In this document: piece by piece, positions 9,775 to 17,420 of the stretch
Layout: each line of letters begins with the position of its first letter
Numbering within the stretch: position 1 is the first letter of the stretch
DNA from: an uncultured Ignavibacteria bacterium
GTDB lineage: Bacteria; Bacteroidota; Ignavibacteria; Tepidaquicellales; Tepidaquicellaceae
Direction of reading: 5' to 3'
Assembly (NCBI GenBank): GCA_937974175.1
Contig: CALJIG010000014.1
Location: forward strand, 5,899-69,898
DNA length: 64,000 bases
Translations under genes and position numbers: made by a program
The notes under the pieces: generated by a model
What the model was told of the DNA's origin: nothing
What the model saw: the letters and a program-made list of their open reading frames with translations, nothing else
Databases searched by the model: none

Positions 9775-9869
9775 AGTCGCAAAAAAGTCACATTTTCTTC
9801 TGTTCATTGTTAACTGTTAATTGTTAATTGAATAGTCGCATTATTGTCACATTTTATTTATTTTGAATC

Positions 9870-10430
9870 ATGCGGACAAAAATCCTTCAGATCATTTCTT
9901 CAATCAAACCGATTGACAAACTTGAAGAAGAAAATATAAATGATACGATAAGTTGGATTGAATCAGGCGAAGAAATATTCCGTCTTCAAAAACCTGACAT
10001 ACCGCCAAAACATCTTGTCTCGTATTTTGTACTCATTGATAAAGAGAAAAAGAAAATTCTTTTAATGGATCATATCAATGCCGGGCTATGGCTGCCTTCC
10101 GGCGGACACGTTGAAATAAACGAGCATCCTAAAACTACAGTCGAGCGCGAAATCATGGAAGAACTTAATCTACTTGCAGATTTTATTTCCGATAATCCTT
10201 TCTTTATCACGCAAACTGTAACAGTGAACATAGGTGCCGGGCATACAGATGTTAGTCTATGGTATCTGCTGAACGGAAATTCCGAAGAGGAAATCAACTA
10301 TGATAAAAATGAATTTAACGGATATAAATGGTTTGGTTACAATAAAATTTTAGGAACAGATATATCAAAACTTGACCCGCATATGCACAGGTTTATTAAC
10401 AAACTGTTTGCCTCTAAACATCTTATATAA
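9870..10430 (+). CDS. Nudix hydrolase
   Basis: A 186-residue protein with a Nudix box at about residues 77-99: GHVEINE, then seven residues, then REIMEEL. This matches GX5EX7REUXEE, but the usual Gly after EEX is replaced by Asn. Nudix enzymes cleave nucleoside diphosphates linked to another moiety. The N-terminal 45 residues are a helical extension (IISSIKPIDKLEEENINDTI), as in Nudix proteins annotated for dNTP or NDP-sugar clean-up. The substrate cannot be told. The ATG lies 10 bp after the last repeat of array A, which therefore forms its leader or promoter region. Confidence 0.87.
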   Translation: MRTKILQIISSIKPIDKLEEENINDTISWIESGEEIFRLQKPDIPPKHLVSYFVLIDKEKKKILLMDHINAGLWLPSGGHVEINEHPKTTVEREIMEELNLLADFISDNPFFITQTVTVNIGAGHTDVSLWYLLNGNSEEEINYDKNEFNGYKWFGYNKILGTDISKLDPHMHRFINKLFASKHLI

Positions 10431-10748
10431 TCTAATCAGAATATTTTTGGAATGAAAGAAGATGCTGCCTAATAGTACTAATAGGTATATAGTGAAAGAT
10501 TGGTGTTGACAGATGATTCTAATAATTGTTTGTTATATAAATTTTGGAGAATGGCATGTAATGCATCTTTACGAATTTGTGTGGTTGTTGGTCAGGAGAC
10601 CAACAACGACGGTGTGTAACTTTCGTATGTTATCCGTTATGATGCTGGAGCATCGTAACGAGGATGTTTCTCGACTTGATCCCGCCAAGTCGGGACTTAT
10701 AACACTATTAAAACCTGTCAGGTCATTCTACATTTTGAATTAATAATT
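10431..10748. repeat. Intergenic hairpin cluster between convergent genes
   Basis: Four inverted repeats lie here: GTTGTTGGTC with its inverse (10584-10607, loop AGGA), CGTTATGATGC with its inverse (10635-10660, loop TGGA), TCCCG/CGGGA (10680-10695), and ACCTGTCAGGT (10713-10723). Relatives of the first and last occur in arrays A or C. A 76-codon open frame across this stretch is made of these palindromes and is not credible as a gene. Confidence 0.7.
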
Positions 10749-11153
10749 CTACATTCCAGCCATCTTTATCAACTTCTCCCACTGTTCATCTGTAACGGGA
10801 ACGACTGATAGTCGTCCGATTCTTACAAAGAGCCAGTCTTTGAAGAACGGGTCGGCTTTTATATCGGCAATGCCTATAGGATTTTTTAATTTGCTCTTCG
10901 GCTTTATATCGAAGACTAATCTCTTCGGGTCGTCAAGCTTGGGGTCGGGATAAACTGTTTTTGTTATTTCTGCGATGCCAACTGCCTGCCTTTCATCTCC
11001 GGTATGATAAATAAGGCAAAGCTCGCCTTTCTCCATTGAGCGCATGTACTTCAGCGCGGCGTTATTATTGATGCCGTCCCAGACAGCTTTTTTATCTTTT
11101 ACCAGGTCGTCCCAACTGTAAACGTCAGGCTCACTCTTCAGAAGCCACTTCAT
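10749..11153 (-). CDS. EVE domain-containing protein
   Basis: A 134-residue single-domain protein. It opens with MKWLLKSEPDVYSWDDL and continues with VWDGINNNAALKYMRSM and GELCLIYHTGDERQAVGIAEI, the hallmark of EVE (PUA-like, thymocyte nuclear protein 1-like) domains. Relatives bind modified bases in DNA or RNA. It lies 112 bp downstream of the pcrA gene on the same strand. Whether it reads a local base modification is open; no modification genes are in the window. Confidence 0.9.
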   Translation of the reverse strand: MKWLLKSEPDVYSWDDLVKDKKAVWDGINNNAALKYMRSMEKGELCLIYHTGDERQAVGIAEITKTVYPDPKLDDPKRLVFDIKPKSKLKNPIGIADIKADPFFKDWLFVRIGRLSVVPVTDEQWEKLIKMAGM

Positions 11154-11265
11154 AATATTTAAGAATTAAGATTTTAGATTTAAGAAATTCTTATTTCAAA
11201 TTTCAGATTTTAAATTTCAAATTTATAAAACCGAACAACGATAAACGAATAACGAACAACGACAA

Positions 11266-13503
11266 TTATTCATTAGTATACACCGTCATCTTTGCATACT
11301 TAAGTACAATTTTTTTTAATCCAATATCATCAAAATAAATTTCTGCTTTTTTATCCATGCCTTTGCCTACGACTTCAAGCACAGTGCCTTTGCCGAACGT
11401 TGTATGATTTACCACCACTCCTTTTTTAATATCGGAGAATGCATCGTCAGTTGTCTGAGCATAATACTCTTCTTTTTTATAGGTGCTTTTTGCAACATCA
11501 TATTTTATAGCGGGGTTATCTCGGCGGAAACTTGATGATGAAGAGCTTTTTTTCGCCTGCGGAATTTTTACTCCTTCATACTTTATATGCTCATTATAAA
11601 TATCTTCGGAAATTTCTTTTATAAACTTTGACTTCATCTGATACTGCGGAGTGCCGAAGCGGTACCGCATATTTGCAAATGAAAGATACAGCTTCGTCTT
11701 CGCGCGGGTAACAGCAACGTAAAATAATCGGCGTTCCTCTTCAAGGTCTTCAAGATTTGAGATTGAATTCATAGATGGAAAAAGTCCTTCTTCAAGTCCC
11801 GTGATAAACACCACAGGATACTCAAGTCCCTTTGCCGCGTGAATAGTCATTAAGGTTACAGCATTCTTTTGATTATCGAGTGAATCGATATCGGCGACGA
11901 GAGAAACTTCCTGCAAAAAACCTTCAAGCGTTGCGCCTTCGTTATTGTCGTCGTATTGGGCAATAGCGGAAATCAATTCCTGCAAGTTGTTTAAGCGTTC
12001 CTCTGATTCAATAGTATTTTCTAACCGCAGTTTATACATCAAACCCGTTTCATCGATTATACTTTTTGATAACTCAGTCAGAGACATTTCTTCACTGAGA
12101 TATTTATACTTTGCGGAGAACTTAGAAACTTCGAGCAATAAATTTTTTGTTTTGCCGCCAAACTCAGGATAATCTTCAACATTTTTCAGAACGTCCATTA
12201 ACTGCTTGCCTTCTATCTCGGCAATTCTTGTAAGCTTATCGATAGAAGTCTTGCCCACGCCTTCTTTATTTGCAAGTACTCTCAGCAGCGATTCGTTATC
12301 ATTCGGGTTTACAACTATTCGTAAATTCGCAATTATATCTTTAATTTCTTTTCTCTGGTAAAAACGAATACCTCCTACAATTAAATAGGGAAGTCCATTC
12401 TGCCGCAGCGAGTCTTCAATTATTCTTGACTGCGCATTGGTACGATATAAAATTACAAAATCCTTGAAGTTATATTTTTGTTTATAAATTTCCTCGGTTA
12501 TATATCGAGTAATTTTATAGGCTTCATCTTTATCGGACATTGTTTCAAGCAGAGTGATATGCTCGCCGTCGAAGTTATCCGTCCAGATATCTTTTTTGAA
12601 CTGCTTCTTATTCCTTTTGATTACATCATCAGCAAGTGCAAGAATTTTTTTAGTCGAGCGGTAGTTCTGCTCGAGCTTAAAAACATTGTTCTCAGTAAAA
12701 TCTTCTTCGAAGTCAAAAATATTTTGTATTTCTGCTCCCCGCCATTTATAAATTGACTGTGCATCATCGCCTACAATTGTTATATTTTTGTATTTCTCAG
12801 CAAGCATTTTTACAATCATATACTGCGCGCGGTTTGTATCCTGATACTCATCTACTAAAATGAATTTAAACCGCTCCTGATATTTTTCAAGCACGTCCGG
12901 ATTTTTCATAAAGAGCTCAATCGGTTTCATTAGCAAGTCATCAAAATCCATTGCATTATTTTTTTGCAGAGTCTCCTGATAAAGCGGATAAATTTCTTCT
13001 ACTCTTCTTTCAAAAGGTGACTTTGCAACTGAGGCATAAACTGCCGGAGTTATTAATTTATTTTTTTGTTTGCTGATTTCTGAGTGAATGCTCTTCGGCG
13101 TTGGATTTTCAATCGACATATTCCTGTTCAGCATAATCTGCTTAACTACGTTGGCGGAGTCGTCTGAGTCATAAATCGTGAAGTTACGGTCAAAGCCTAT
13201 TTTATCGCCATCAAATCTGAGTATGCGCGCAAAAATGCTGTGGAACGTGCCCATCCAGATTTTATCGGCGTTGATTTCGACAAGCTTTCCGATACGCTCC
13301 TTCATTTCAGAGGCGGCTTTATTGGTAAAGGTAAGAGCTAAAATTTCGTAGGGGCTGACGCCGGATTCTATTAAATGTGCAATTTTGTATGTTAAAACGC
13401 GTGTTTTGCCGCTTCCTGCGCCGGCAATAATAATACTCGGTCCTTCAATTTCTTCAACAGCCTTTCTCTGTTCTTCGTTGAGAATGCTTAGATCTAATGG
13501 CAT
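11266..13503 (-). CDS. pcrA: ATP-dependent DNA helicase PcrA/UvrD
   Basis: Superfamily 1A 3'-5' helicase for repair and replication. Visible motifs: Q-motif LNEEQRKAVE, Walker A GAGSGKTRVLT near residue 30, motif Ia LALTFTNKAA, Walker B DEYQDTN, motif III GDDAQSIYKWRGA, motif IV LEQNYRST, motif V VTLMTIHAAKGLEYPVVF and motif VI YVAVTRAK. The C-terminus (VVNHTTFGKGTVLEV) is the Tudor-like domain that binds RNA polymerase in PcrA. At 745 residues the length is normal. It is monocistronic or leads into the EVE gene. Confidence 0.95.
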   Translation of the reverse strand: MPLDLSILNEEQRKAVEEIEGPSIIIAGAGSGKTRVLTYKIAHLIESGVSPYEILALTFTNKAASEMKERIGKLVEINADKIWMGTFHSIFARILRFDGDKIGFDRNFTIYDSDDSANVVKQIMLNRNMSIENPTPKSIHSEISKQKNKLITPAVYASVAKSPFERRVEEIYPLYQETLQKNNAMDFDDLLMKPIELFMKNPDVLEKYQERFKFILVDEYQDTNRAQYMIVKMLAEKYKNITIVGDDAQSIYKWRGAEIQNIFDFEEDFTENNVFKLEQNYRSTKKILALADDVIKRNKKQFKKDIWTDNFDGEHITLLETMSDKDEAYKITRYITEEIYKQKYNFKDFVILYRTNAQSRIIEDSLRQNGLPYLIVGGIRFYQRKEIKDIIANLRIVVNPNDNESLLRVLANKEGVGKTSIDKLTRIAEIEGKQLMDVLKNVEDYPEFGGKTKNLLLEVSKFSAKYKYLSEEMSLTELSKSIIDETGLMYKLRLENTIESEERLNNLQELISAIAQYDDNNEGATLEGFLQEVSLVADIDSLDNQKNAVTLMTIHAAKGLEYPVVFITGLEEGLFPSMNSISNLEDLEEERRLFYVAVTRAKTKLYLSFANMRYRFGTPQYQMKSKFIKEISEDIYNEHIKYEGVKIPQAKKSSSSSSFRRDNPAIKYDVAKSTYKKEEYYAQTTDDAFSDIKKGVVVNHTTFGKGTVLEVVGKGMDKKAEIYFDDIGLKKIVLKYAKMTVYTNE

Positions 13504-13675
13504 TTTTTACTATATCCTTATAAGTCCTGGGAACTATATTTTATTAAGTGAATTAAATGGTTGTGGGTGTCATTAAAATAGGAAAAATTAAGATGAGATT
13601 AAACGATTTTAATTGAATTTTTACATTGACATTTCTGTTATAATCTATGAATTTTACATTAAATAATATTATATA

Positions 13676-14155
13676 ATGAAGCATCTTCTGATTCTCTTAA
13701 TATCCCTTGTCATCATTAACACCGGCTACTCTCAATTTAAACCAATTGAAAAGAAAAAAAATCCTTACACGCAGTCAACTGGCAATTTAATACTCGGAAT
13801 TTTTAATCCGAAAAATTTTTCAATGTCACATTCATTTAATGTTTCGATGCTGAGCAGCGGAACAGGAAATTTATCGCTGACCACTTACACAAACTCAATG
13901 AATTATAAATTCAACGAGAAATTATCTGTAAGCGCAGATGTTTCGATGCAGTACTCTCCGTTTGCAAGTTCAGTTTACGGAACGGGCTACTCGAACCAAA
14001 TGCAGAAAGATTTTTCAGGAGTGTTTTTATCAAAGGCTTCATTAGATTATAAAATATCTGAAACAGCATCGATAAAATTCGAGTACAGGAATATACAAAA
14101 CGACCCGTACGGTTATTACAATCCTTTCTACGGATATGACAGATACGGCAGATAA
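13676..14155 (+). CDS. Small secreted or outer-membrane protein, unknown function
   Basis: A signal peptide (MKHLLILLISLVIINTGYSQ) precedes 139 residues rich in Ser, Tyr and Asn. The alternating pattern (NSMNYKFNEKLSVSADVSMQY and KASLDYKISETASIKFEYRN) suggests antiparallel beta strands of a small barrel or sheet. The C-terminus is Tyr/Gly-rich (DPYGYYNPFYGYDRYGR). No family is recognised. It is followed by a clear terminator and transcribed divergently from pcrA. Confidence 0.75.
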   Translation: MKHLLILLISLVIINTGYSQFKPIEKKKNPYTQSTGNLILGIFNPKNFSMSHSFNVSMLSSGTGNLSLTTYTNSMNYKFNEKLSVSADVSMQYSPFASSVYGTGYSNQMQKDFSGVFLSKASLDYKISETASIKFEYRNIQNDPYGYYNPFYGYDRYGR

Positions 14156-14181
14156 AATTTTTTAAATATCAGCTAAGTTTA

Positions 14182-14214
14182 AAACCGGAAAAATTGTTTC
14201 GTTCCGGTTTTTTT
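14182..14214 (+). terminator. Intrinsic terminator
   Basis: Perfect stem AAACCGGAA (14182-14190) and TTCCGGTTT (14202-14210), followed by a T run, 27 bp after the stop of the small secreted protein. It separates that gene from the rsfS-pdxA-ftsE group. Confidence 0.85.
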
Positions 14215-14266
14215 ATTTTCGAAAAAAATACATCTTCTTATTATAATTTTATACACGACTTCTTAA

Positions 14267-14740
14267 ATGAAGAAAAATTTTCTTAACTACATTCTTAATG
14301 CAATAATAATAATTCTTATTGCAGTCGTCGGATATTTGACCTTCTCGCTCGTCACAAACTCGCTCAAGTCCAAAGATAAATCGAACGTTCAGATTACCGA
14401 TACAAATAAAGTAACAAATCAGCCGAATCTTACTGCTCAGCTTGATGTGCAGAACGGAACGAATGAACAGGGCGTTGCATCGAAGTTTACCGAATTTCTC
14501 CGCAAAAAGGGATTTGATGTTGTTGATATGGGAAACAGCAAGTATAAGGATATTGAAAAGACAACTATCATAGACCGGAAAGGTGATAAGAAAATTGCGC
14601 TTGCAGTGGCAAATTCACTGGGAGTATCAGAAAATAATATTACGCAGCAGATAAATAAAAGTCTTTATCTGGATGCAACAGTAGTAATTGGCAAGGACTT
14701 TAAAAATTTAAAACCGTTTTTAGAAAAAGAAAAAAAATAA
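14267..14740 (+). CDS. LytR C-terminal-domain protein, membrane anchored
   Basis: One N-terminal membrane segment (ILNAIIIILIAVVGYLTFSLV), a Lys/Asn-rich linker, then a LytR_C domain from about residue 63 (LDVQNGTNEQGVASKFTEFL...GFDVVDMGN) to the end. In other bacteria this domain sits at the end of LytR-CpsA-Psr enzymes; here it stands alone without the catalytic LCP domain. Its stop directly abuts the rsfS ATG, so the two are co-translated. A link to the cell envelope is likely but unproven. Confidence 0.75.
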   Translation: MKKNFLNYILNAIIIILIAVVGYLTFSLVTNSLKSKDKSNVQITDTNKVTNQPNLTAQLDVQNGTNEQGVASKFTEFLRKKGFDVVDMGNSKYKDIEKTTIIDRKGDKKIALAVANSLGVSENNITQQINKSLYLDATVVIGKDFKNLKPFLEKEKK

Positions 14741-15220
14741 ATGAAATCTACCGCGCTAGCAAAAAAAATATCACAGCTTATACTTGAAAAAAAAGGTGAA
14801 GATGTAAAGATACTTGATATAAGAAAATTAACAAACATTTCGGATTATTTCGTAATAGCATCGGCTTCATCAGATACGCAGGTGAAAGCAATTGCAGATT
14901 TTATATCGAAGGAAACAAAAAAAATAGATGAGAGACCATGGCATAATGAGGGTATGACAAATATGAACTGGGTGCTTCTCGATTTTGTAGATGTTGTTGT
15001 GCATATATTCTTAACCGAGTCAAGAAAATTTTATAATCTTGAAGGTCTTTGGGCAGATGCAGACGTAACTGAAGTAATTGATGAACCAAAGCCTGTAAAG
15101 AAGACAATTAAAAAAGCAGTTACAGAAGAGACAGATGGAGAAGAAAAGACAAGTGATAAACCTGTGAAAGCAAAAAGAAAAACAAAGAAAAGTGAAGTGT
15201 CTGACGAAGATGCAGAATAA
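14741..15220 (+). CDS. rsfS: Ribosome silencing factor RsfS (Iojap family)
   Basis: The core (residues 1-110) matches RsfS: ILDIRKLTNISDYFVIASA, the RPWHNEG segment, WVLLDFVDVVVHIF and REFY-like RKFYNLEGLW. RsfS binds L14 on the large subunit and blocks subunit joining during starvation. After the core there is a Lys/Glu/Asp-rich tail of about 45 residues (VKKTIKKAVTEET...), longer than in typical 105-120 residue homologues and probably disordered. It abuts the LytR_C gene, and pdxA starts 33 bp downstream. Confidence 0.93.
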   Translation: MKSTALAKKISQLILEKKGEDVKILDIRKLTNISDYFVIASASSDTQVKAIADFISKETKKIDERPWHNEGMTNMNWVLLDFVDVVVHIFLTESRKFYNLEGLWADADVTEVIDEPKPVKKTIKKAVTEETDGEEKTSDKPVKAKRKTKKSEVSDEDAE

Positions 15221-15253
15221 TGTATAATGAACCAATAGATTGATCAAACAAAA

Positions 15254-16270
15254 ATGAAATTAGTAAGCGTAATAAAATCCAATTTAGAAGAGCATAGGGC
15301 TAATGAACCTCTTATATTATTAACGATGGGCGATGCTAACGGCATCGGTCCGGAAATAATTCTGAAAATTTTTAACGAGACAAGTTATTTTACGAGTTTT
15401 AATCTTAAAGTTGCCGGCTCAAAAAAAATAATGGATTATTATGCGCAGATATTTAATCTGACTGAAATACCTTCCGATTTTTTTTGTGAAATCCCGGTAA
15501 AAGAAAAATTTGATGTAAAGATAGGTGAGATAAATAAATCAGCCGGGAAATACTCCGGCGATTGTGTTGCTGCCGCTGCAAAAATGTGTCTTGAAAAGAA
15601 AGTTGAGGCAATGGTAACGCTGCCGATATCTAAGGAAGCATTTAACTTGGGTGGATACGCTTTTAACGGGCATACTGAAATGCTCACTTCACTTTCGAAT
15701 TCGTTCGCATCGGCAATGCTGCTGTACTCAAAGAAAATAACAGTTTCATTGGCAACGATACATATCCCTGTTGAGCAGGTTGCGCATAAGATCGGCAGAG
15801 AGATGCTGATAGAAAAAATTATTCTTATCAATAATTCTCTTATAAAAGATTTCAGAAAAATTGAGCCGAAGATAGCCGTGCTGGGATTAAATCCTCACGC
15901 AGGCGACGGCGGAATGATTGGAAAAGAAGACGATGAAATAATTATTCCTGCAATAAAAGAACTTAGAGATTTTGGCTTTAACATACAGGGACCTTTCCCA
16001 TCCGACGGGTATTTTGCAACAGGAAAATATAAACAGTTTGATTTAACTTTTGCTATGTATCATGACCAGGGATTGATTCCGTTTAAAATGATTGCATTCG
16101 AGAAAGGCGTTAACTTTACGGCAGGACTTGATTTCATACGTACATCACCCGACCACGGCACTGCATTCGATATTGCCGGCAGGGGAGTAGCAAATACTAA
16201 AAGCACTTTAAAAGCAATAAAGCTTGCGAGGAAAATCGCAAAGCATAGAAATTCTTACGTAATATCATGA
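15254..16270 (+). CDS. pdxA: 4-hydroxythreonine-4-phosphate dehydrogenase PdxA
   Basis: Step in the DXP-dependent pyridoxal phosphate pathway. Family features seen: LTMGDANGIGPEIILK near the start, VTLPISKEAF, the metal-site histidine in NGHTEML, LNPHAGDGGMIGKED, GPFPSDGYFA, and MYHDQGLIPFKM followed by TSPDHGTAFDIAGRG. At 338 residues it is full length. The first ATG is used. The last codon overlaps the ATG of ftsE by 4 bp (ATGA), which implies coupled translation. Confidence 0.95.
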   Translation: MKLVSVIKSNLEEHRANEPLILLTMGDANGIGPEIILKIFNETSYFTSFNLKVAGSKKIMDYYAQIFNLTEIPSDFFCEIPVKEKFDVKIGEINKSAGKYSGDCVAAAAKMCLEKKVEAMVTLPISKEAFNLGGYAFNGHTEMLTSLSNSFASAMLLYSKKITVSLATIHIPVEQVAHKIGREMLIEKIILINNSLIKDFRKIEPKIAVLGLNPHAGDGGMIGKEDDEIIIPAIKELRDFGFNIQGPFPSDGYFATGKYKQFDLTFAMYHDQGLIPFKMIAFEKGVNFTAGLDFIRTSPDHGTAFDIAGRGVANTKSTLKAIKLARKIAKHRNSYVIS

Positions 16271-16935
16271 TAGAATTCCAGAACGTATCATATTCATATC
16301 CGAACAAGCAGGTCTTCGATAACATCGAACTGAAAATTAATGCAGGAGAATTTGTATTCCTCGTCGGCGAGAGCGGAATTGGGAAGAGCACGCTTCTTAA
16401 ATTAATTTATCTTGAGTTATTTCCTACAAGAGGGAATATGGTTATTGATAATTATAATTCATCGCGAATAGAGAAAAAAGAGATTCCTTTTTTGAGAAGA
16501 AAGCTTGGAGTTGTGTTTCAGGATTTTAAAATCTTGCACGATAGAAACGTTTTTGAAAACGCAGCGATGCCTTTATATATTGAAGGACTGAAGAAGGAAT
16601 ATATCAAGAAAAAAGTTTATGATGTGCTTTCTAAAGTCGGACTGATTGATAAAGTAAACGATATGCCCTATGATTTATCCGGCGGTGAGCAGCAAAGACT
16701 TGCAATCGCCCGCGCAATTATAAATGACCCCATTGCATTGATAGCCGATGAGCCGACAGGAAATCTTGACCCGTTTGTATCAGTTGAGATTTTGAAACTT
16801 ATAAATGAAATTAATTTATTCGGAACTGCTGTAATTCTTTCAACACATAATTTCGAAATCGTTAGGAAGATGAAGGATAAGCGGATAATCCAGATAAAGG
16901 AAAAGAAGCTGTTTGAAGTGAGACTGAAGTCGTGA
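16267..16935 (+). CDS. ftsE: Cell-division ABC transporter ATPase FtsE
   Basis: ABC ATPase of 222 residues with Walker A GESGIGKSTLL, Q-loop VFQDFKIL, signature LSGGEQQRLAIARA, Walker B ALIADEPTGNLD and H-loop STHNFEI. The phrase FQDFKIL-DRNVFENAAMPL is characteristic of FtsE rather than of LolD. FtsE with FtsX activates peptidoglycan hydrolases at the septum. No ftsX follows; the next 485 bp are repeats and the next gene is on the other strand. The stop codon is the first unit of a TGAGTAT tandem repeat. Confidence 0.87.
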   Translation: MIEFQNVSYSYPNKQVFDNIELKINAGEFVFLVGESGIGKSTLLKLIYLELFPTRGNMVIDNYNSSRIEKKEIPFLRRKLGVVFQDFKILHDRNVFENAAMPLYIEGLKKEYIKKKVYDVLSKVGLIDKVNDMPYDLSGGEQQRLAIARAIINDPIALIADEPTGNLDPFVSVEILKLINEINLFGTAVILSTHNFEIVRKMKDKRIIQIKEKKLFEVRLKS

Positions 16936-16967
16936 GTATTGAGTATTGAGTATTGAGTATTGAGTAT
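16933..16967. repeat. TGAGTAT x5 microsatellite over the ftsE stop
   Basis: Five perfect 7-bp units TGAGTAT run from 16933 to 16967. The first three bases form the ftsE stop codon. Because the repeat starts with the stop itself, length change would not alter FtsE. Confidence 0.9.
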
Positions 16968-17016
16968 TGTGCATTTGTATTGAGTAAAGAGTTTATTAGA
17001 GATAGAAATTTTGTAG

Positions 17017-17400
17017 AGACGCATTGTATGCGTCTTTTTTGTTTAAGGAATGTCTCACAAGATTAATACATCTCATATAAAATAATTGAATTGCCACGGG
17101 CTTTAGCCCGTGGAGAATTGATGTCCATGTCAGCCCTTTAGGGCAATTGCGCTAAAGCGCGAATCTCTTGGTCAATACTCACCACGGCTTAAAAGCCGTG
17201 GCAATTGATTTACTAAACTATAATTGTGTGGAGACACAAAATTTTGTGTCTCACGAAAATGTTTTAATAAATGCGAAACGGAGTTTCGCACCAGATGCAT
17301 TCCCAAACAGAGTTTGGGAATGAGAACAACATTTTGAACTACAAACAAAAAAGGCGCATACTCTGCGCCTTTCTTTTAGGAGACGCATGTGATGCGTCTC
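17017..17400. repeat. Cluster of nine REP-like palindromes
   Basis: The gene-free stretch between ftsE and the TPR gene holds one palindrome after another: AGACGCAT with its inverse (17017-17035, then T6), CCACGGGCTTTAGCCCGTGG (17094-17113), GCCCTTTAGGGC (17133-17144), GCGCTAAAGCGC (17149-17160), CCACGGCTTAAAAGCCGTGG (17182-17201), GAGACACAAAA with its inverse (17231-17252), GCGAAAC/GTTTCGC (17273-17289), CATTCCCAAAC with its inverse (17298-17322), and GAGACGCAT with its inverse (17380-17400). The same families appear in array C and around the transposase at 44853. The first may end ftsE transcription. Confidence 0.85.
17350..17372. terminator. Bidirectional intrinsic terminator
   Basis: Stem AAAGGCGCA (17350-17358) and TGCGCCTTT (17364-17372) with an A-rich left flank and a T-rich right flank, so it can stop transcription from both sides. 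The minus-strand TPR gene ends 49 bp to its right. Confidence 0.7.
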
Positions 17401-17420
17401 TACAAACTTTAAGAAAAAAA

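Larger units (their letters stand above)
9340..9859. repeat. Repeat array A: seven ~22-bp direct repeats alternating with hairpins
   Basis: Between the activase gene and the Nudix gene lie seven copies of a repeat close to GTAACATTATTGTCACATTT, beginning near 9341, 9418, 9478, 9559, 9683, 9774 and 9834. The copy near 9683 is partial and the one near 9774 is degenerate. The spacing is uneven (60-124 bp). The intervals hold unlike hairpins: AGACCTGTC with its inverse, CATTCCCAAC with its inverse, CCCCTCCTT with its inverse, and CCCGCTAAAGCGGG. The repeat itself has two half-units, GTAACATT and GTCACATT, 12 bp apart. The last copy ends 10 bp before the Nudix ATG. No gene is seen in this stretch. 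Confidence 0.9.

Noticed and set aside
9340..9859. CRISPR array
   Set aside because: Repeats are imperfect, spacing ranges from 60 to 124 bp, the inserts are palindromic and related to other intergenic hairpins, and no cas gene is in the window.
10513..10743. 76-codon open frame after the Nudix gene
   Set aside because: It consists mostly of inverted repeats that recur in the arrays; no ribosome-binding site and no recognisable domain.
13613..13644. Sigma-70 promoter before the small secreted protein gene
   Set aside because: A TATAAT is present (13639-13644), but TTGAAT lies 20 bp and TTGACA only 8 bp upstream, so no standard spacing is met.
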